This document shows, piece after piece, positions 43,686-51,268 of a DNA stretch of 53,896 nucleotides. This stretch comes from Candidatus Cryosericum septentrionale. GTDB taxonomy: Bacteria; Caldisericota; Caldisericia; Cryosericales; Cryosericaceae. Every line of letters starts with the position of its first letter. The first letter of the stretch is position 1. The notes beneath the pieces were generated by a model. The model was not told where the DNA came from, made no database searches, and was given only the letters and a program-made list of their open reading frames with translations. The stretch lies in assembly GCF_003570995.1 (NCBI RefSeq), contig NZ_QXIY01000018.1:1-53896 (forward strand), given 5' to 3'. A program made the position numbers and the translations under genes.

Positions 43686-44283
43686 AGCTTCCGGTGGTCC
43701 AGAACCGGTGCCGCGACTCGATCGGCCACGGGTTCCTCCTAACCAGTCGGTCACGACATCGTTCCATACCCTGACGGCTGAGCAGGTACCGTCGGTGGAC
43801 GTGAACAACTTCACGTTCAGGTTCTGGGGCGAGGTGCGGGAGCCGACCGAGATGACATGGCAGCAACTCATGGCCGTGAAGCACATGACCTTGGCGGCCG
43901 ACTTCCATTGTGTGACTGGATGGTCGATGCTGGGGAGCGAGTGGGGCGGAGCGTTGGTGCGCGACGTCCTGGAGGCAGCGCACGTCGAGTTATCCACGTC
44001 GGCTCGATTCGTCATGGCCCACTGTATCACAGAGTTCACGGCGAATCTCCCGCTCGAGGCCCTGCTCGCCGACGACACGATGCTGGTCTGGGAATGGAAC
44101 GGGCTTCCCCTCACGAGCGAGCACGGCGGACCCATCCGGCTTCTTGTACCGTCGCTTTACGCCTGGAAGGACGCCAAGTGGGTATCCGGCTTCGAGTTCC
44201 TGACAGAGGATCGGCCCGGGTTCTGGGAATCGCGTGGCTATCATATGCATGGAGACCCGTGGAAGGAAGAGCGCTATGGCTGA
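43666..44283 (+). CDS. Sulfite oxidase-like molybdopterin oxidoreductase (cytoplasmic)
   Basis: The 205-residue protein is a single oxidoreductase molybdopterin-binding domain, with the Mo-ligating cysteine in DFHCVTGWS near residue 86. Further family motifs are VPPNQ near the start, GGPIRLLVP, WKDAKWV and GFWESRGYH near the C terminus. It lacks a Tat signal, the C-terminal Mo-co dimerisation domain of true sulfite oxidases and an MsrQ partner. The ATG at 43666 overlaps the S component gene by 20 bases. The substrate is unknown. Confidence 0.88.
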   Translation: MGVFQHRASGGPEPVPRLDRPRVPPNQSVTTSFHTLTAEQVPSVDVNNFTFRFWGEVREPTEMTWQQLMAVKHMTLAADFHCVTGWSMLGSEWGGALVRDVLEAAHVELSTSARFVMAHCITEFTANLPLEALLADDTMLVWEWNGLPLTSEHGGPIRLLVPSLYAWKDAKWVSGFEFLTEDRPGFWESRGYHMHGDPWKEERYG

Positions 44284-44299
44284 GAGCCGTTCCTGCGAC

Positions 44300-44327
44300 T
44301 TGACAGCAGGGCGATTCCCTGTAGAAT
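44300..44327 (+). promoter_or_regulatory. Strong promoter of the tRNA-Ile/tRNA-Ala unit
   Basis: Consensus TTGACA (44300-44305) and TAGAAT (44322-44327) have a 16-base spacer, 27 bases before the tRNA-Ile 5' end. The promoter is the only clear one before kamA. Confidence 0.7.
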
Positions 44328-44354
44328 AGCATTTTGGAAAAGGAAGCTGCAAGT

Positions 44355-44431
44355 GGGCCTCTAGCTCAGCTGGTTAGAGCGCGTCCCTGATAAGGACGAG
44401 GTCTCTGGTCCGAATCCAGAGAGGCCCACCA
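44355..44431 (+). tRNA. tRNA-Ile (GAT)
   Basis: A full cloverleaf of 77 bases is present: acceptor GGGCCTC/GAGGCCC, anticodon stem CGTCC/GGACG with loop CTGATAA and anticodon GAT (44389-44391), T stem around GGTCCGAATCC, and an encoded CCA. It is the usual bacterial tRNA-Ile, here not inside an rRNA operon. Confidence 0.97.
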
Positions 44432-44456
44432 TTTCGTAGTTCGTGTCTTCATACGT

Positions 44457-44532
44457 GGGGATGTGGCTCAGTTGGGAGAGCGCATGGTTTGCATCCATGA
44501 GGTCGCGGGTTCAAATCCCGCCATCTCCACCA
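44457..44532 (+). tRNA. tRNA-Ala (TGC)
   Basis: A 76-base cloverleaf has acceptor GGGGATG/CATCTCC with one G-U pair, anticodon stem CATGG/CCATG with loop TTTGCAT and anticodon TGC (44490-44492), the GGTTCAAATCC T loop and encoded CCA. It lies 25 bases after tRNA-Ile and 20 bases before the kamA start codon. Confidence 0.97.
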
Positions 44533-44552
44533 TCGAGAGGAGGAGGTGTTCC

Positions 44553-45830
44553 TTGTCGAGTCGCAAGTACACTGATATTCCCCTCTGGAAGAACGTGCCG
44601 CAGCACGACTGGGACGATTGGTGCTGGCAGGTTGCCAATCGCATACAGACAGTCGAAACGCTATCTCAGGTCATCCATATCACCGATGAGCAGAAGGCTG
44701 GTGTTATCAGCGCACTCTCCAGGTTCCGCATGGCTATCACACCCTACTATGCCACGCTCATCGACCAGAACAGTCCCGATGATCCCATCTTCAAGCAGTG
44801 CGTTCCCACGGCACTGGAACTGCAGTCTGCGCCAAGCGATCTAGACGATCCCCTCTACGAGGAGGTCGATTCCCCCGTCCACGGCCTGACGCATCGATAC
44901 CCCGATCGCGTGCTCTTTCTCATTACGGACCAGTGTGGCATGTATTGCCGTCACTGCACGCGCAGGCGCCTTGCAGGCATGACTGACGGACGGCGCTCCA
45001 GGAGCGAGGTCGATGCGGCAATCGGCTACATTCGTGAGCACGAGGAGGTGCGGGATGTCCTCCTGTCCGGTGGTGACGCGCTGCTCGTCGACGACGAGTT
45101 CCTCGAGCACGTCATCAGTGAGGTCCGCAACATTCAGCACGTCGAGGTGATACGCATCGGCACGCGTGCGCCCGTGGTTCTCCCTCAGCGCATCACGCCC
45201 GAACTTTGCGCGATGCTGCGCAAATACCATCCGCTGTGGCTCAACACGCAGTTCAACCACCCCAACGAGGTGACGCCCGAGTCCTCAAGGGCTATCGCGA
45301 TGCTGGTCGACGCAGGGATCCCGGTTGGCAACCAGTCCGTTCTCCTCAAGGGGATCAACGATTGCCCCTATATCATGAAAGAACTCGTTCAGAAGCTCGT
45401 GGCTATCCGTGTCAGGCCCTACTATATTTATCAGTGCGATCTGACCAGAGGTATCAGTCACTTCCGTACCTCTGTTTACAAGGGTATCGAGATCATGGAG
45501 TTTCTGCGCGGTCACACAAGCGGCTTCTCCGTGCCGCAATTCGTCGTCGACGCGCCGCACGGTGGTGGCAAGATCCCGGTCAGTCCCAACTACATTCTCT
45601 CCATGTCTCCCGACCGCATCGTGCTTCGAAACTACGAGGGCGTTATCGTGTCGTACCCCGAGCCCGAAGACACCAGGAGTCATTGCCCGGAGCCATGTGT
45701 CATCTGTGACACACAGAAGCGCAAGGTGCCGCCGGAGGGCATCGCCAAGATATTTACGCAGGACGCCTATGACCTGACACCGCCAGGCACGTTGCGCGAA
45801 AAGCGTCGTGAGCATTATCCAAGGGAGTGA
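44553..45830 (+). CDS. kamA: Lysine 2,3-aminomutase
   Basis: KamA is a radical SAM/PLP enzyme that converts L-lysine to L-beta-lysine. The 425-residue protein has CGMYCRHC near residue 128 for the 4Fe-4S cluster, SGGDALL, and the PLP lysine in PHGGGKIPV near 340. Two aspartates that contact the lysine side chain in the clostridial enzyme are conserved, in YQCDLTRG and FVVDAP, which favours lysine over glutamate or arginine. The TTG at 44553 follows GAGGAGGAGGTG; earlier in-frame codons lie inside tRNA-Ala and are excluded. It begins the amino-acid-degradation cluster. ablB, which would point to N-acetyl-beta-lysine as osmolyte, is not adjacent. Confidence 0.93.
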   Translation: MSSRKYTDIPLWKNVPQHDWDDWCWQVANRIQTVETLSQVIHITDEQKAGVISALSRFRMAITPYYATLIDQNSPDDPIFKQCVPTALELQSAPSDLDDPLYEEVDSPVHGLTHRYPDRVLFLITDQCGMYCRHCTRRRLAGMTDGRRSRSEVDAAIGYIREHEEVRDVLLSGGDALLVDDEFLEHVISEVRNIQHVEVIRIGTRAPVVLPQRITPELCAMLRKYHPLWLNTQFNHPNEVTPESSRAIAMLVDAGIPVGNQSVLLKGINDCPYIMKELVQKLVAIRVRPYYIYQCDLTRGISHFRTSVYKGIEIMEFLRGHTSGFSVPQFVVDAPHGGGKIPVSPNYILSMSPDRIVLRNYEGVIVSYPEPEDTRSHCPEPCVICDTQKRKVPPEGIAKIFTQDAYDLTPPGTLREKRREHYPRE

Positions 45831-45835
45831 TGGCA

Positions 45836-47176
45836 ATGGCCAAGAACAACTATATCGACCTCAAGACCGCGATCCCAGGACCCAAGGGCATGGAATGGTA
45901 TGCGCGTGACCGCGCCGCCATCTCGCCTTCATACGTTCGCCCGTATGTCCTCGTGGCTGACCATGCCGAGGGCTTGGAAGTCGTGGACGTCGATGGCAAC
46001 ACGTATCTGGACTTCACGGCTGGGGTCGCCGTCAACAGTACCGGTCATCGTCATCCCGAAGTTATCAAGGCCATCAAGGATCAGGCAGACAAGCTGGTCC
46101 ACATGTCCGGTACGGACTTCTTCTACCCGATTCAGATTGTGCTCGCAGAGAAAATCCAGGAAATCGCGCCTGGTCCGACCGAGAAGATGGTCTGGTACGG
46201 GAACTCCGGAGCCGAGGCTGTCGAGGCCGGCCTGAAGCTTGCACGCTGGCACTCGAGGCGCCCGCTGGCGCTTGCGTTCTTTGGCGGGTTTCACGGCCGC
46301 ACCTACGGCGCCGTCACGCTGTCGGGTTCAAAGGCGAAGCACCGCGAAGGATTCTCGCCCATGCTTCAGGGCGTCGTTCATGTTCCCTACGCCTACTGCT
46401 ACCGATGCCCGCTTGGTCTCGAACCGGAGACGTGCGAATTCCGGTGCATCGGTATGATCGAAGAAGTCATGGAGCGTATTGCTCCACCTTCGGATATAGC
46501 TGTCATGGTGGTCGAGCCGATCCAGGGCGAGGGTGGGTATGTCGTGCCACCGGCCGGCTACTTCCAGAAACTGCGCCAGCTCACCGAAGAGCGAGGCATC
46601 CTGCTCATGGTTGATGAGGTGCAGAGTGGCATGGGCCGTACCGGCAAGATGTTCGCCATCGAGCATTGGGATACAGAGCCCGACATCATGGCTATCGCGA
46701 AGGGTGTTGCTTCGGGTCTTCCTCTGGGCATCATGGTCGCCAAGAAGACTGTCATGGACTGGAAACAGGGCGCCCACGGCTCGACCTTTGGAGGGAATCC
46801 ACTGAGCTGTGCCGCAGCGCTCAAGACGATCGAGCTCATCCAGAATGGGATGATGAAGAATGCTGCTGTCCAGGGCGAGTACATCATGAAGCATCTGCGC
46901 CAGATGCAGAAGCGGCACCCGCTGATGGGCGACGTGCGCGGCATGGGGCTCATGATCGGCGTCGAGTTCGTGAAGGACGCCAAGAAGACCAAGGCCAAGG
47001 AAGAAAGCATCCAGCTGGTCCTCGAGGCATTCGAACGAGGTCTGCTGCTGCTGCCCTGTGGCGAGAACGCGGTCCGCCTTTCTCCGTCGCTCAGTGTCAC
47101 ACACGATCAGTGCGACGTCATGCTGGACATCTGGGAAGAGTCTCTGGCGGCTGTCGAGAAACAGATGAACAACTAG
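45836..47176 (+). CDS. Class III aminotransferase, ornithine/GABA omega-aminotransferase-like
   Basis: The 446-residue PLP enzyme belongs to the acetylornithine aminotransferase-like group that includes archaeal ornithine and GABA aminotransferases. Motifs are GNSGAEAVEAGLKLAR near residue 122, VEPIQGEGGY near 225, DEVQSGMGRTG near 258 and the PLP lysine in AIAKGVASGLPLG near 287. A cysteine-bearing insert (CYRCPLG...CEFRC) is typical of the archaeal-type enzymes. The ATG at 45836 has GGGAG eight bases upstream and starts six bases after kamA. GABA, ornithine, lysine or an amino intermediate of lysine degradation are possible substrates. Confidence 0.85.
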   Translation: MAKNNYIDLKTAIPGPKGMEWYARDRAAISPSYVRPYVLVADHAEGLEVVDVDGNTYLDFTAGVAVNSTGHRHPEVIKAIKDQADKLVHMSGTDFFYPIQIVLAEKIQEIAPGPTEKMVWYGNSGAEAVEAGLKLARWHSRRPLALAFFGGFHGRTYGAVTLSGSKAKHREGFSPMLQGVVHVPYAYCYRCPLGLEPETCEFRCIGMIEEVMERIAPPSDIAVMVVEPIQGEGGYVVPPAGYFQKLRQLTEERGILLMVDEVQSGMGRTGKMFAIEHWDTEPDIMAIAKGVASGLPLGIMVAKKTVMDWKQGAHGSTFGGNPLSCAAALKTIELIQNGMMKNAAVQGEYIMKHLRQMQKRHPLMGDVRGMGLMIGVEFVKDAKKTKAKEESIQLVLEAFERGLLLLPCGENAVRLSPSLSVTHDQCDVMLDIWEESLAAVEKQMNN

Positions 47177-47186
47177 GGGGTGTGCG

Positions 47187-48524
47187 ATGAAGTCTCCTGC
47201 TGAGTTCAAAGAGCTGTATGCAGCGAAGACACCGGCATCCCGAAAGCTGAGCGAGCGTGCCCGGCAGACTCTCCCGGCCGGCGTCGTCGCCAACGTCAAG
47301 TACTTTGCCCCCTACCCGCTGTTCATGCAGCGGGCGGGGGGTTCGCACTTGTGGGATGTCGATGGGAACGAGTACATCGACTACTGTCTCGCATTTGGGC
47401 CGCTCATCCTTGGCCATGGGCATCCGGCTGTTGTCAGTGCCGTGGCACAGTCACTTGCGACATGGGGCACGACGATTTTTGGGACGCCGAATGAACTCGA
47501 GGTCCAGTACGCCGAGAAACTGATGTCCATGCTGCCGATCGGCGGCAAGGTACGTCTCACCAACAGTGGTTCCGAGGCGACGTACCTGGCCCTGCAGCTA
47601 GGCCGCGCCGCGACCGGCAAGCCGGCTATCGCACGTTTCGAAGGGCACTACCATGGGTGGTATTATGAGGGCGTGCTCAGCAATACCCCGCGGGCGGCAG
47701 ACTATGGAGATCCAGACCGGCCGACGTCCGTCGCCGGGTCCCGCGGGACTCCTGCGTGCATCCTCGAGAACACGTTGGTGCTTCCGTTCAATGCCCTCGA
47801 CGCGTGCAGGACGCTGCTTACGGCCAATCGTGACCGCGTCGGCACGGTCATCGTCGAGCCGTCGCCGCGTGCGTTCTATCAGACAGACCCGGCTTTTCTG
47901 GAAGGCCTGCGCGCTCTCACCCGGGAACTTGGCATGGTCCTCATTTTCGACGAGGTGATGTCGGGGTTTCGCTCGGGCCCCAAGGGTGCGGCCGGCATCT
48001 TTGGTGTCCAGCCCGACTTGATGACCCTGGGCAAGATCATCGGGGGCGGATTCCCTGTGGGAGCGGTGGCGGGGAGGGAAGATCTTCTGGACCTGACGTC
48101 CCCGTTGTCGAGTGGTGGAAGCGTCTTCCACTCCGGGACGTTCAACGGGGCAGTCCAGGTTCTTGCTGCGGGGCTTGCCACACTGGATATCCTGTCAGAT
48201 GAGTCCCAGATGCGGCCGTTCTATGAGGCGACCGAGGCGTTCAAAGCTGGAATCCGTCATCTGGTGACAGCCCATCACATCCCCGGGCATGTGGCCGGCC
48301 TCGGCGCCAATTTCGGCGTCATCATGAGCGAGACGCCGATTCGCAACTACCGCGACCTGGCTCGCGAGAACGGAGCCATGCGAGAGGCCTTCGACTTTGC
48401 ATGCTTGACCGAGGGCATCTATGTTCATCCTCACAAACCGTTCTACACGTCATTGGCGCACTCGGCCCAAGACTATGAGGCGACGCTGCGGAAGCTCGAC
48501 CAGATCTTCGCGGCGATCAGCTGA
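47187..48524 (+). CDS. Class III aminotransferase, glutamate-1-semialdehyde aminomutase-like
   Basis: The 445-residue protein is HemL-like, with NSGSEATYLALQLGRA near residue 115, FEGHYHGWYYEG near 150, VEPSPRAF near 216, FDEVMSGFR near 251 and the PLP lysine in TLGKIIGGGFPVGA near 279. True HemL has GGVNSPVRA near the N terminus; here the place is taken by AGVVANVKYF, so it is not likely to make 5-aminolevulinate. Beta-amino acid aminotransferases are known in this subfold. It follows the other aminotransferase by 10 bases with GGGGG before the ATG. It is the best candidate to act on beta-lysine, but that is inference. Confidence 0.82.
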   Translation: MKSPAEFKELYAAKTPASRKLSERARQTLPAGVVANVKYFAPYPLFMQRAGGSHLWDVDGNEYIDYCLAFGPLILGHGHPAVVSAVAQSLATWGTTIFGTPNELEVQYAEKLMSMLPIGGKVRLTNSGSEATYLALQLGRAATGKPAIARFEGHYHGWYYEGVLSNTPRAADYGDPDRPTSVAGSRGTPACILENTLVLPFNALDACRTLLTANRDRVGTVIVEPSPRAFYQTDPAFLEGLRALTRELGMVLIFDEVMSGFRSGPKGAAGIFGVQPDLMTLGKIIGGGFPVGAVAGREDLLDLTSPLSSGGSVFHSGTFNGAVQVLAAGLATLDILSDESQMRPFYEATEAFKAGIRHLVTAHHIPGHVAGLGANFGVIMSETPIRNYRDLARENGAMREAFDFACLTEGIYVHPHKPFYTSLAHSAQDYEATLRKLDQIFAAIS

Positions 48525-48597
48525 GCTGAGAATCCAGTCGGCGCAGTTGTCTGGTCACCTCGAGGGGTGAAAAGATACTGAACAGGGGGGAACAACA

Positions 48598-49797
48598 ATG
48601 AAGTCAGTTGTCATCACGTCCGCAGTCAGAACGCCCGTCGGCAACATGGGCGGGGTTTTCAGGGACATTCTGGCCGTCGAGTTGGCAAGGACTGTCCTGG
48701 AGGAAGCCGTCAAGAGGTCAGGCATCGAGAAATCTATCGTGGATGAGATTATCCTCGGGCAGGCAAAACAGAGCACGGATGCGCCCAACATTGCCAGAGT
48801 CGCCGCTCTGGAAGGCGGTTTTCCAGAAGAAGTCCCCGCATACACGGTCCATAGACAGTGTTCGTCGGGTCTGCAGGCCATCCTGAATGCCGTGTGGCAG
48901 ATTCAGGCGGGATATGGCGATGTGATCGTGGCTGGTGGCGTCGAGAGCATGAGCACGGCTCCCTACTACCTTCGCAGTGCACGCTACGGCTACAAGTCCG
49001 GGAACGGCGAGTTGCTCGATCCGAACACCGAGAGCCAGCCAAAGTCACAGCCCGAGGAGATCTACGGCTCGTTCACCATGGGCATGACGGCCGAGAATCT
49101 GGCGGACAAGTACGGGATCACCAGGGAAGAACAGGATGAATTTGCGTATGCCAGCCATGCCAGGGCCGTCGCAGCAATCGACGCGGGTCGGTTCAAGGAG
49201 GAGATCATCCCTGTGAGCGTGCGCATCGGGAAAGGCCAAACGATGCTTGTCGACACCGACGAGGGCCCCAGAAGAGATACAAGCCTCGAGAAGATGGCCA
49301 AGCTCAAGCCCGTGTTCAAAGCGGGAGGGACGGTGACGGCCGGCAACAGCTCCAGCAGAAACGATGGCGCCGCCGCTGTCGTGGTGATGTCGGAAGAGAA
49401 GGCCGGCGAGCTGGGGATCAAGCCTCTGGCAAGATTTGTGGCAGCAGGCATCGCCGGCGTCAACCCCACCATCATGGGCATCGGCCCGGTACCCGCCACG
49501 CGCAAGGCCCTGGAACGGTCAGGACTGTCGCTGGATGACATCGGCCTCATCGAGCTCAATGAAGCGTTCGCAGCTCAGAGTCTGGCAGTCGTGGGGGAGC
49601 TGGGCTTCAACCGCGATATCCTCAACGTGAACGGAGGGGCCATTGCGCTGGGGCACCCGCTCGGCTGCTCCGGAACGCGCATCTCGGTCACACTGATCCA
49701 CGAGATGCTGCGGAGAAACACCAGGTACGGACTTGCAACCATCTGCGTTGCGGGCGGCCTCGGTGTGTCGACGATCTTCGAGAATCTGTGCGTGTGA
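48598..49797 (+). CDS. Thiolase (acetyl-CoA C-acyltransferase family)
   Basis: The 399-residue enzyme cleaves a 3-oxoacyl-CoA with CoA, or condenses two acyl-CoAs. The catalytic cysteine is in RQCSSGLQ near residue 87, the histidine in NGGAIALGHPLGCSG near 350 and the second cysteine in ICVAGGLG near 381. The last motif usually reads CIGGGQG. GGGGGG precedes the ATG. A 73-base gap before it has no convincing promoter. Its substrate length is not clear; acetoacetyl-CoA is the default, and a longer 3-oxoacyl-CoA is possible by context. Confidence 0.9.
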   Translation: MKSVVITSAVRTPVGNMGGVFRDILAVELARTVLEEAVKRSGIEKSIVDEIILGQAKQSTDAPNIARVAALEGGFPEEVPAYTVHRQCSSGLQAILNAVWQIQAGYGDVIVAGGVESMSTAPYYLRSARYGYKSGNGELLDPNTESQPKSQPEEIYGSFTMGMTAENLADKYGITREEQDEFAYASHARAVAAIDAGRFKEEIIPVSVRIGKGQTMLVDTDEGPRRDTSLEKMAKLKPVFKAGGTVTAGNSSSRNDGAAAVVVMSEEKAGELGIKPLARFVAAGIAGVNPTIMGIGPVPATRKALERSGLSLDDIGLIELNEAFAAQSLAVVGELGFNRDILNVNGGAIALGHPLGCSGTRISVTLIHEMLRRNTRYGLATICVAGGLGVSTIFENLCV

Positions 49798-49815
49798 GAG
49801 CAGGAGGTTCTGTCC

Positions 49816-50475
49816 ATGGTTAGTGACAAGTACAGAAGCATCGAGGACGCAATTGCCAGGGTCAAGCCGGGGTCACGCATCATGGTCGGGAGCTTTGGCC
49901 TGGCCGGATATCCCGAGGAGTTGATAGAGGCTCTTGCAGCAAGTGGGACGGGAGACCTGACGATCATCAGCAACGACCTGGGTACGCCCGGCGTGGGCCT
50001 TGGCAAGTTGCTCACCAACAACCAGATCCGGTCGTTGATCGGGACCTACTACAACTGGAATCCAGAGGTAGCCGCGGCCAACAACGAAGGCCGGATCAGC
50101 GTGAAGCTTATCCCCCAGGGGACGTTCGCAGAAGCGATCAGAGCCGCCGGGGTGGGCATCCCGGCGTTCTTCACACCGACCGGAGCGGGAACAGACCTCG
50201 CCGCAGGCAAGGAGACCAGAGAATTCGCCGGCAGGGCGTGTGTGCTGGAAGAATCCATCCATGCCGACGTGGCACTCATCAAGGCCTACAAGGCCGACGA
50301 GCTGGGCAATCTGGTCTACTACAAGACTGCCCGCAACTTCAATCCTGTCATGGCGATGGCGGCAGACACCGTCATAGCCGAAGTCGAAGAGATAGTCCCT
50401 GTGGGGTCCCTGGACCCCGAGTGCATAGTGACACCCCACATATATGTGGATGTGCTGACGATGAGGAAGAGCTGA
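49816..50475 (+). CDS. 3-oxoacid CoA-transferase, subunit A (AtoD-like)
   Basis: This is the alpha subunit of a class I CoA-transferase that moves CoA between acyl groups via a glutamyl thioester on the beta subunit. The 219-residue protein has GSRIMVGSFGLAGYPEEL near residue 19 and PTGAGTDLAAGKETREF near 122. AGGAGG lies about seven bases before the ATG. It lies 18 bases after the thiolase, a common pairing for acetoacetate metabolism. Confidence 0.92.
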   Translation: MVSDKYRSIEDAIARVKPGSRIMVGSFGLAGYPEELIEALAASGTGDLTIISNDLGTPGVGLGKLLTNNQIRSLIGTYYNWNPEVAAANNEGRISVKLIPQGTFAEAIRAAGVGIPAFFTPTGAGTDLAAGKETREFAGRACVLEESIHADVALIKAYKADELGNLVYYKTARNFNPVMAMAADTVIAEVEEIVPVGSLDPECIVTPHIYVDVLTMRKS

Positions 50476-50476
50476 G

Positions 50477-51160
50477 ATGCAGGCGATACTCGAACAACAG
50501 GCAAAAGAACGGATAGCTTCAGTGATAGCGCGCCACTTCGACAGCGAAGCCCAGAACGGGAGACTGTTCATCAACCTTGGCGTCGGCATTCCGACCATGG
50601 TGGCCAACTACGTCACAAGCCCCAACATCTACGTGCAGGCCGAAAACGGGATGCTCGGCGTCGGCTGTCCGGCGCCGGAAGGCCAGATGGACCATGACCT
50701 GATCAATGCCGGCAGGACGTGCGTCACAGAAACTCCTGGATGCGTCTACATGGACAGCGCCGCATCCTTCGGGATGATACGGGGCGGTCACGTCGACGCC
50801 ACGGTCATCGGGGCGTTCGAAGTGGATCAGAAGGCCAACATTGCCAACTGGATCATCCCCAACGGGAAGCAGCTTGGGGTCGGCGGGGCGATGGACCTCG
50901 TGACAGGAGCAAGAGAAGTCGTCATCGCGATGCAGCACACCAGCAAAAACGGCAAACCCAAGCTGGTCAAAGGCTGCACGCTCCCCATCACCGGCATCGG
51001 CGAGGCAGACATAGTCGTCACCGAGTACGCCGTGTTTGTCTTCGAGGGCGGCAGACTGGTCCTCAAGGAAATCGCCCCCGAGATCACCGTGGACGAGCTC
51101 CGAGGCATAACCGACGCCGAGTTCGACCTGAGTCCCGACCTCCACCTCATGTCTCTGTAA
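50477..51160 (+). CDS. 3-oxoacid CoA-transferase, subunit B (AtoA-like)
   Basis: The 227-residue beta subunit has the catalytic glutamate in AENGMLG near residue 56 and GVGIPTMVANY near 34. It starts one base after the alpha subunit stop. Its last two codons and stop lie inside a REP-like element of the RAYT unit that follows; the C terminus ends LMSL and looks close to normal length, so the gene is probably intact. The acyl substrate is not fixed by sequence. Confidence 0.92.
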   Translation: MQAILEQQAKERIASVIARHFDSEAQNGRLFINLGVGIPTMVANYVTSPNIYVQAENGMLGVGCPAPEGQMDHDLINAGRTCVTETPGCVYMDSAASFGMIRGGHVDATVIGAFEVDQKANIANWIIPNGKQLGVGGAMDLVTGAREVVIAMQHTSKNGKPKLVKGCTLPITGIGEADIVVTEYAVFVFEGGRLVLKEIAPEITVDELRGITDAEFDLSPDLHLMSL

Positions 51161-51192
51161 CTTTCTCGGGACGGTTCCGAAAGTGTTACACT
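51155..51192 (-). repeat. REP-like element upstream of RAYT (inverted copy)
   Basis: Read on the minus strand this begins AGTGTAACACT, has GGAACCGTCCCGAGA in the middle and ends GTTACAG. It is an inverted copy, shorter by seven internal bases, of the element at 52100-52146. It can form an imperfect hairpin. It covers the atoA stop codon. Confidence 0.7.
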
Positions 51193-51223
51193 CTCGACGA
51201 TAACTTGAACTGGAGGAGGGAAC

Positions 51224-51268
51224 ATGTCAGGCACATGTTTCGTGCGGATGGTCTACTTGGATGAGTAG
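51224..51268 (+). CDS. 14-residue leader peptide coupled to the RAYT transposase
   Basis: ATG at 51224 is preceded by an excellent GGAGGAGGG site and opens MSGTCFVRMVYLDE, then TAG. The stop lies eight bases inside the transposase frame, whose own start at 51261 has no Shine-Dalgarno site. Ribosomes ending this leader could re-initiate at the transposase, which would keep its expression low. Confidence 0.45.
   Translation: MSGTCFVRMVYLDE

Noticed and set aside
47187-48524. Annotation as hemL (glutamate-1-semialdehyde aminomutase)
   Set aside because: The N-terminal GGVNSPVRA motif of HemL is replaced, no other tetrapyrrole synthesis gene is adjacent, and the gene lies in a catabolic cluster.
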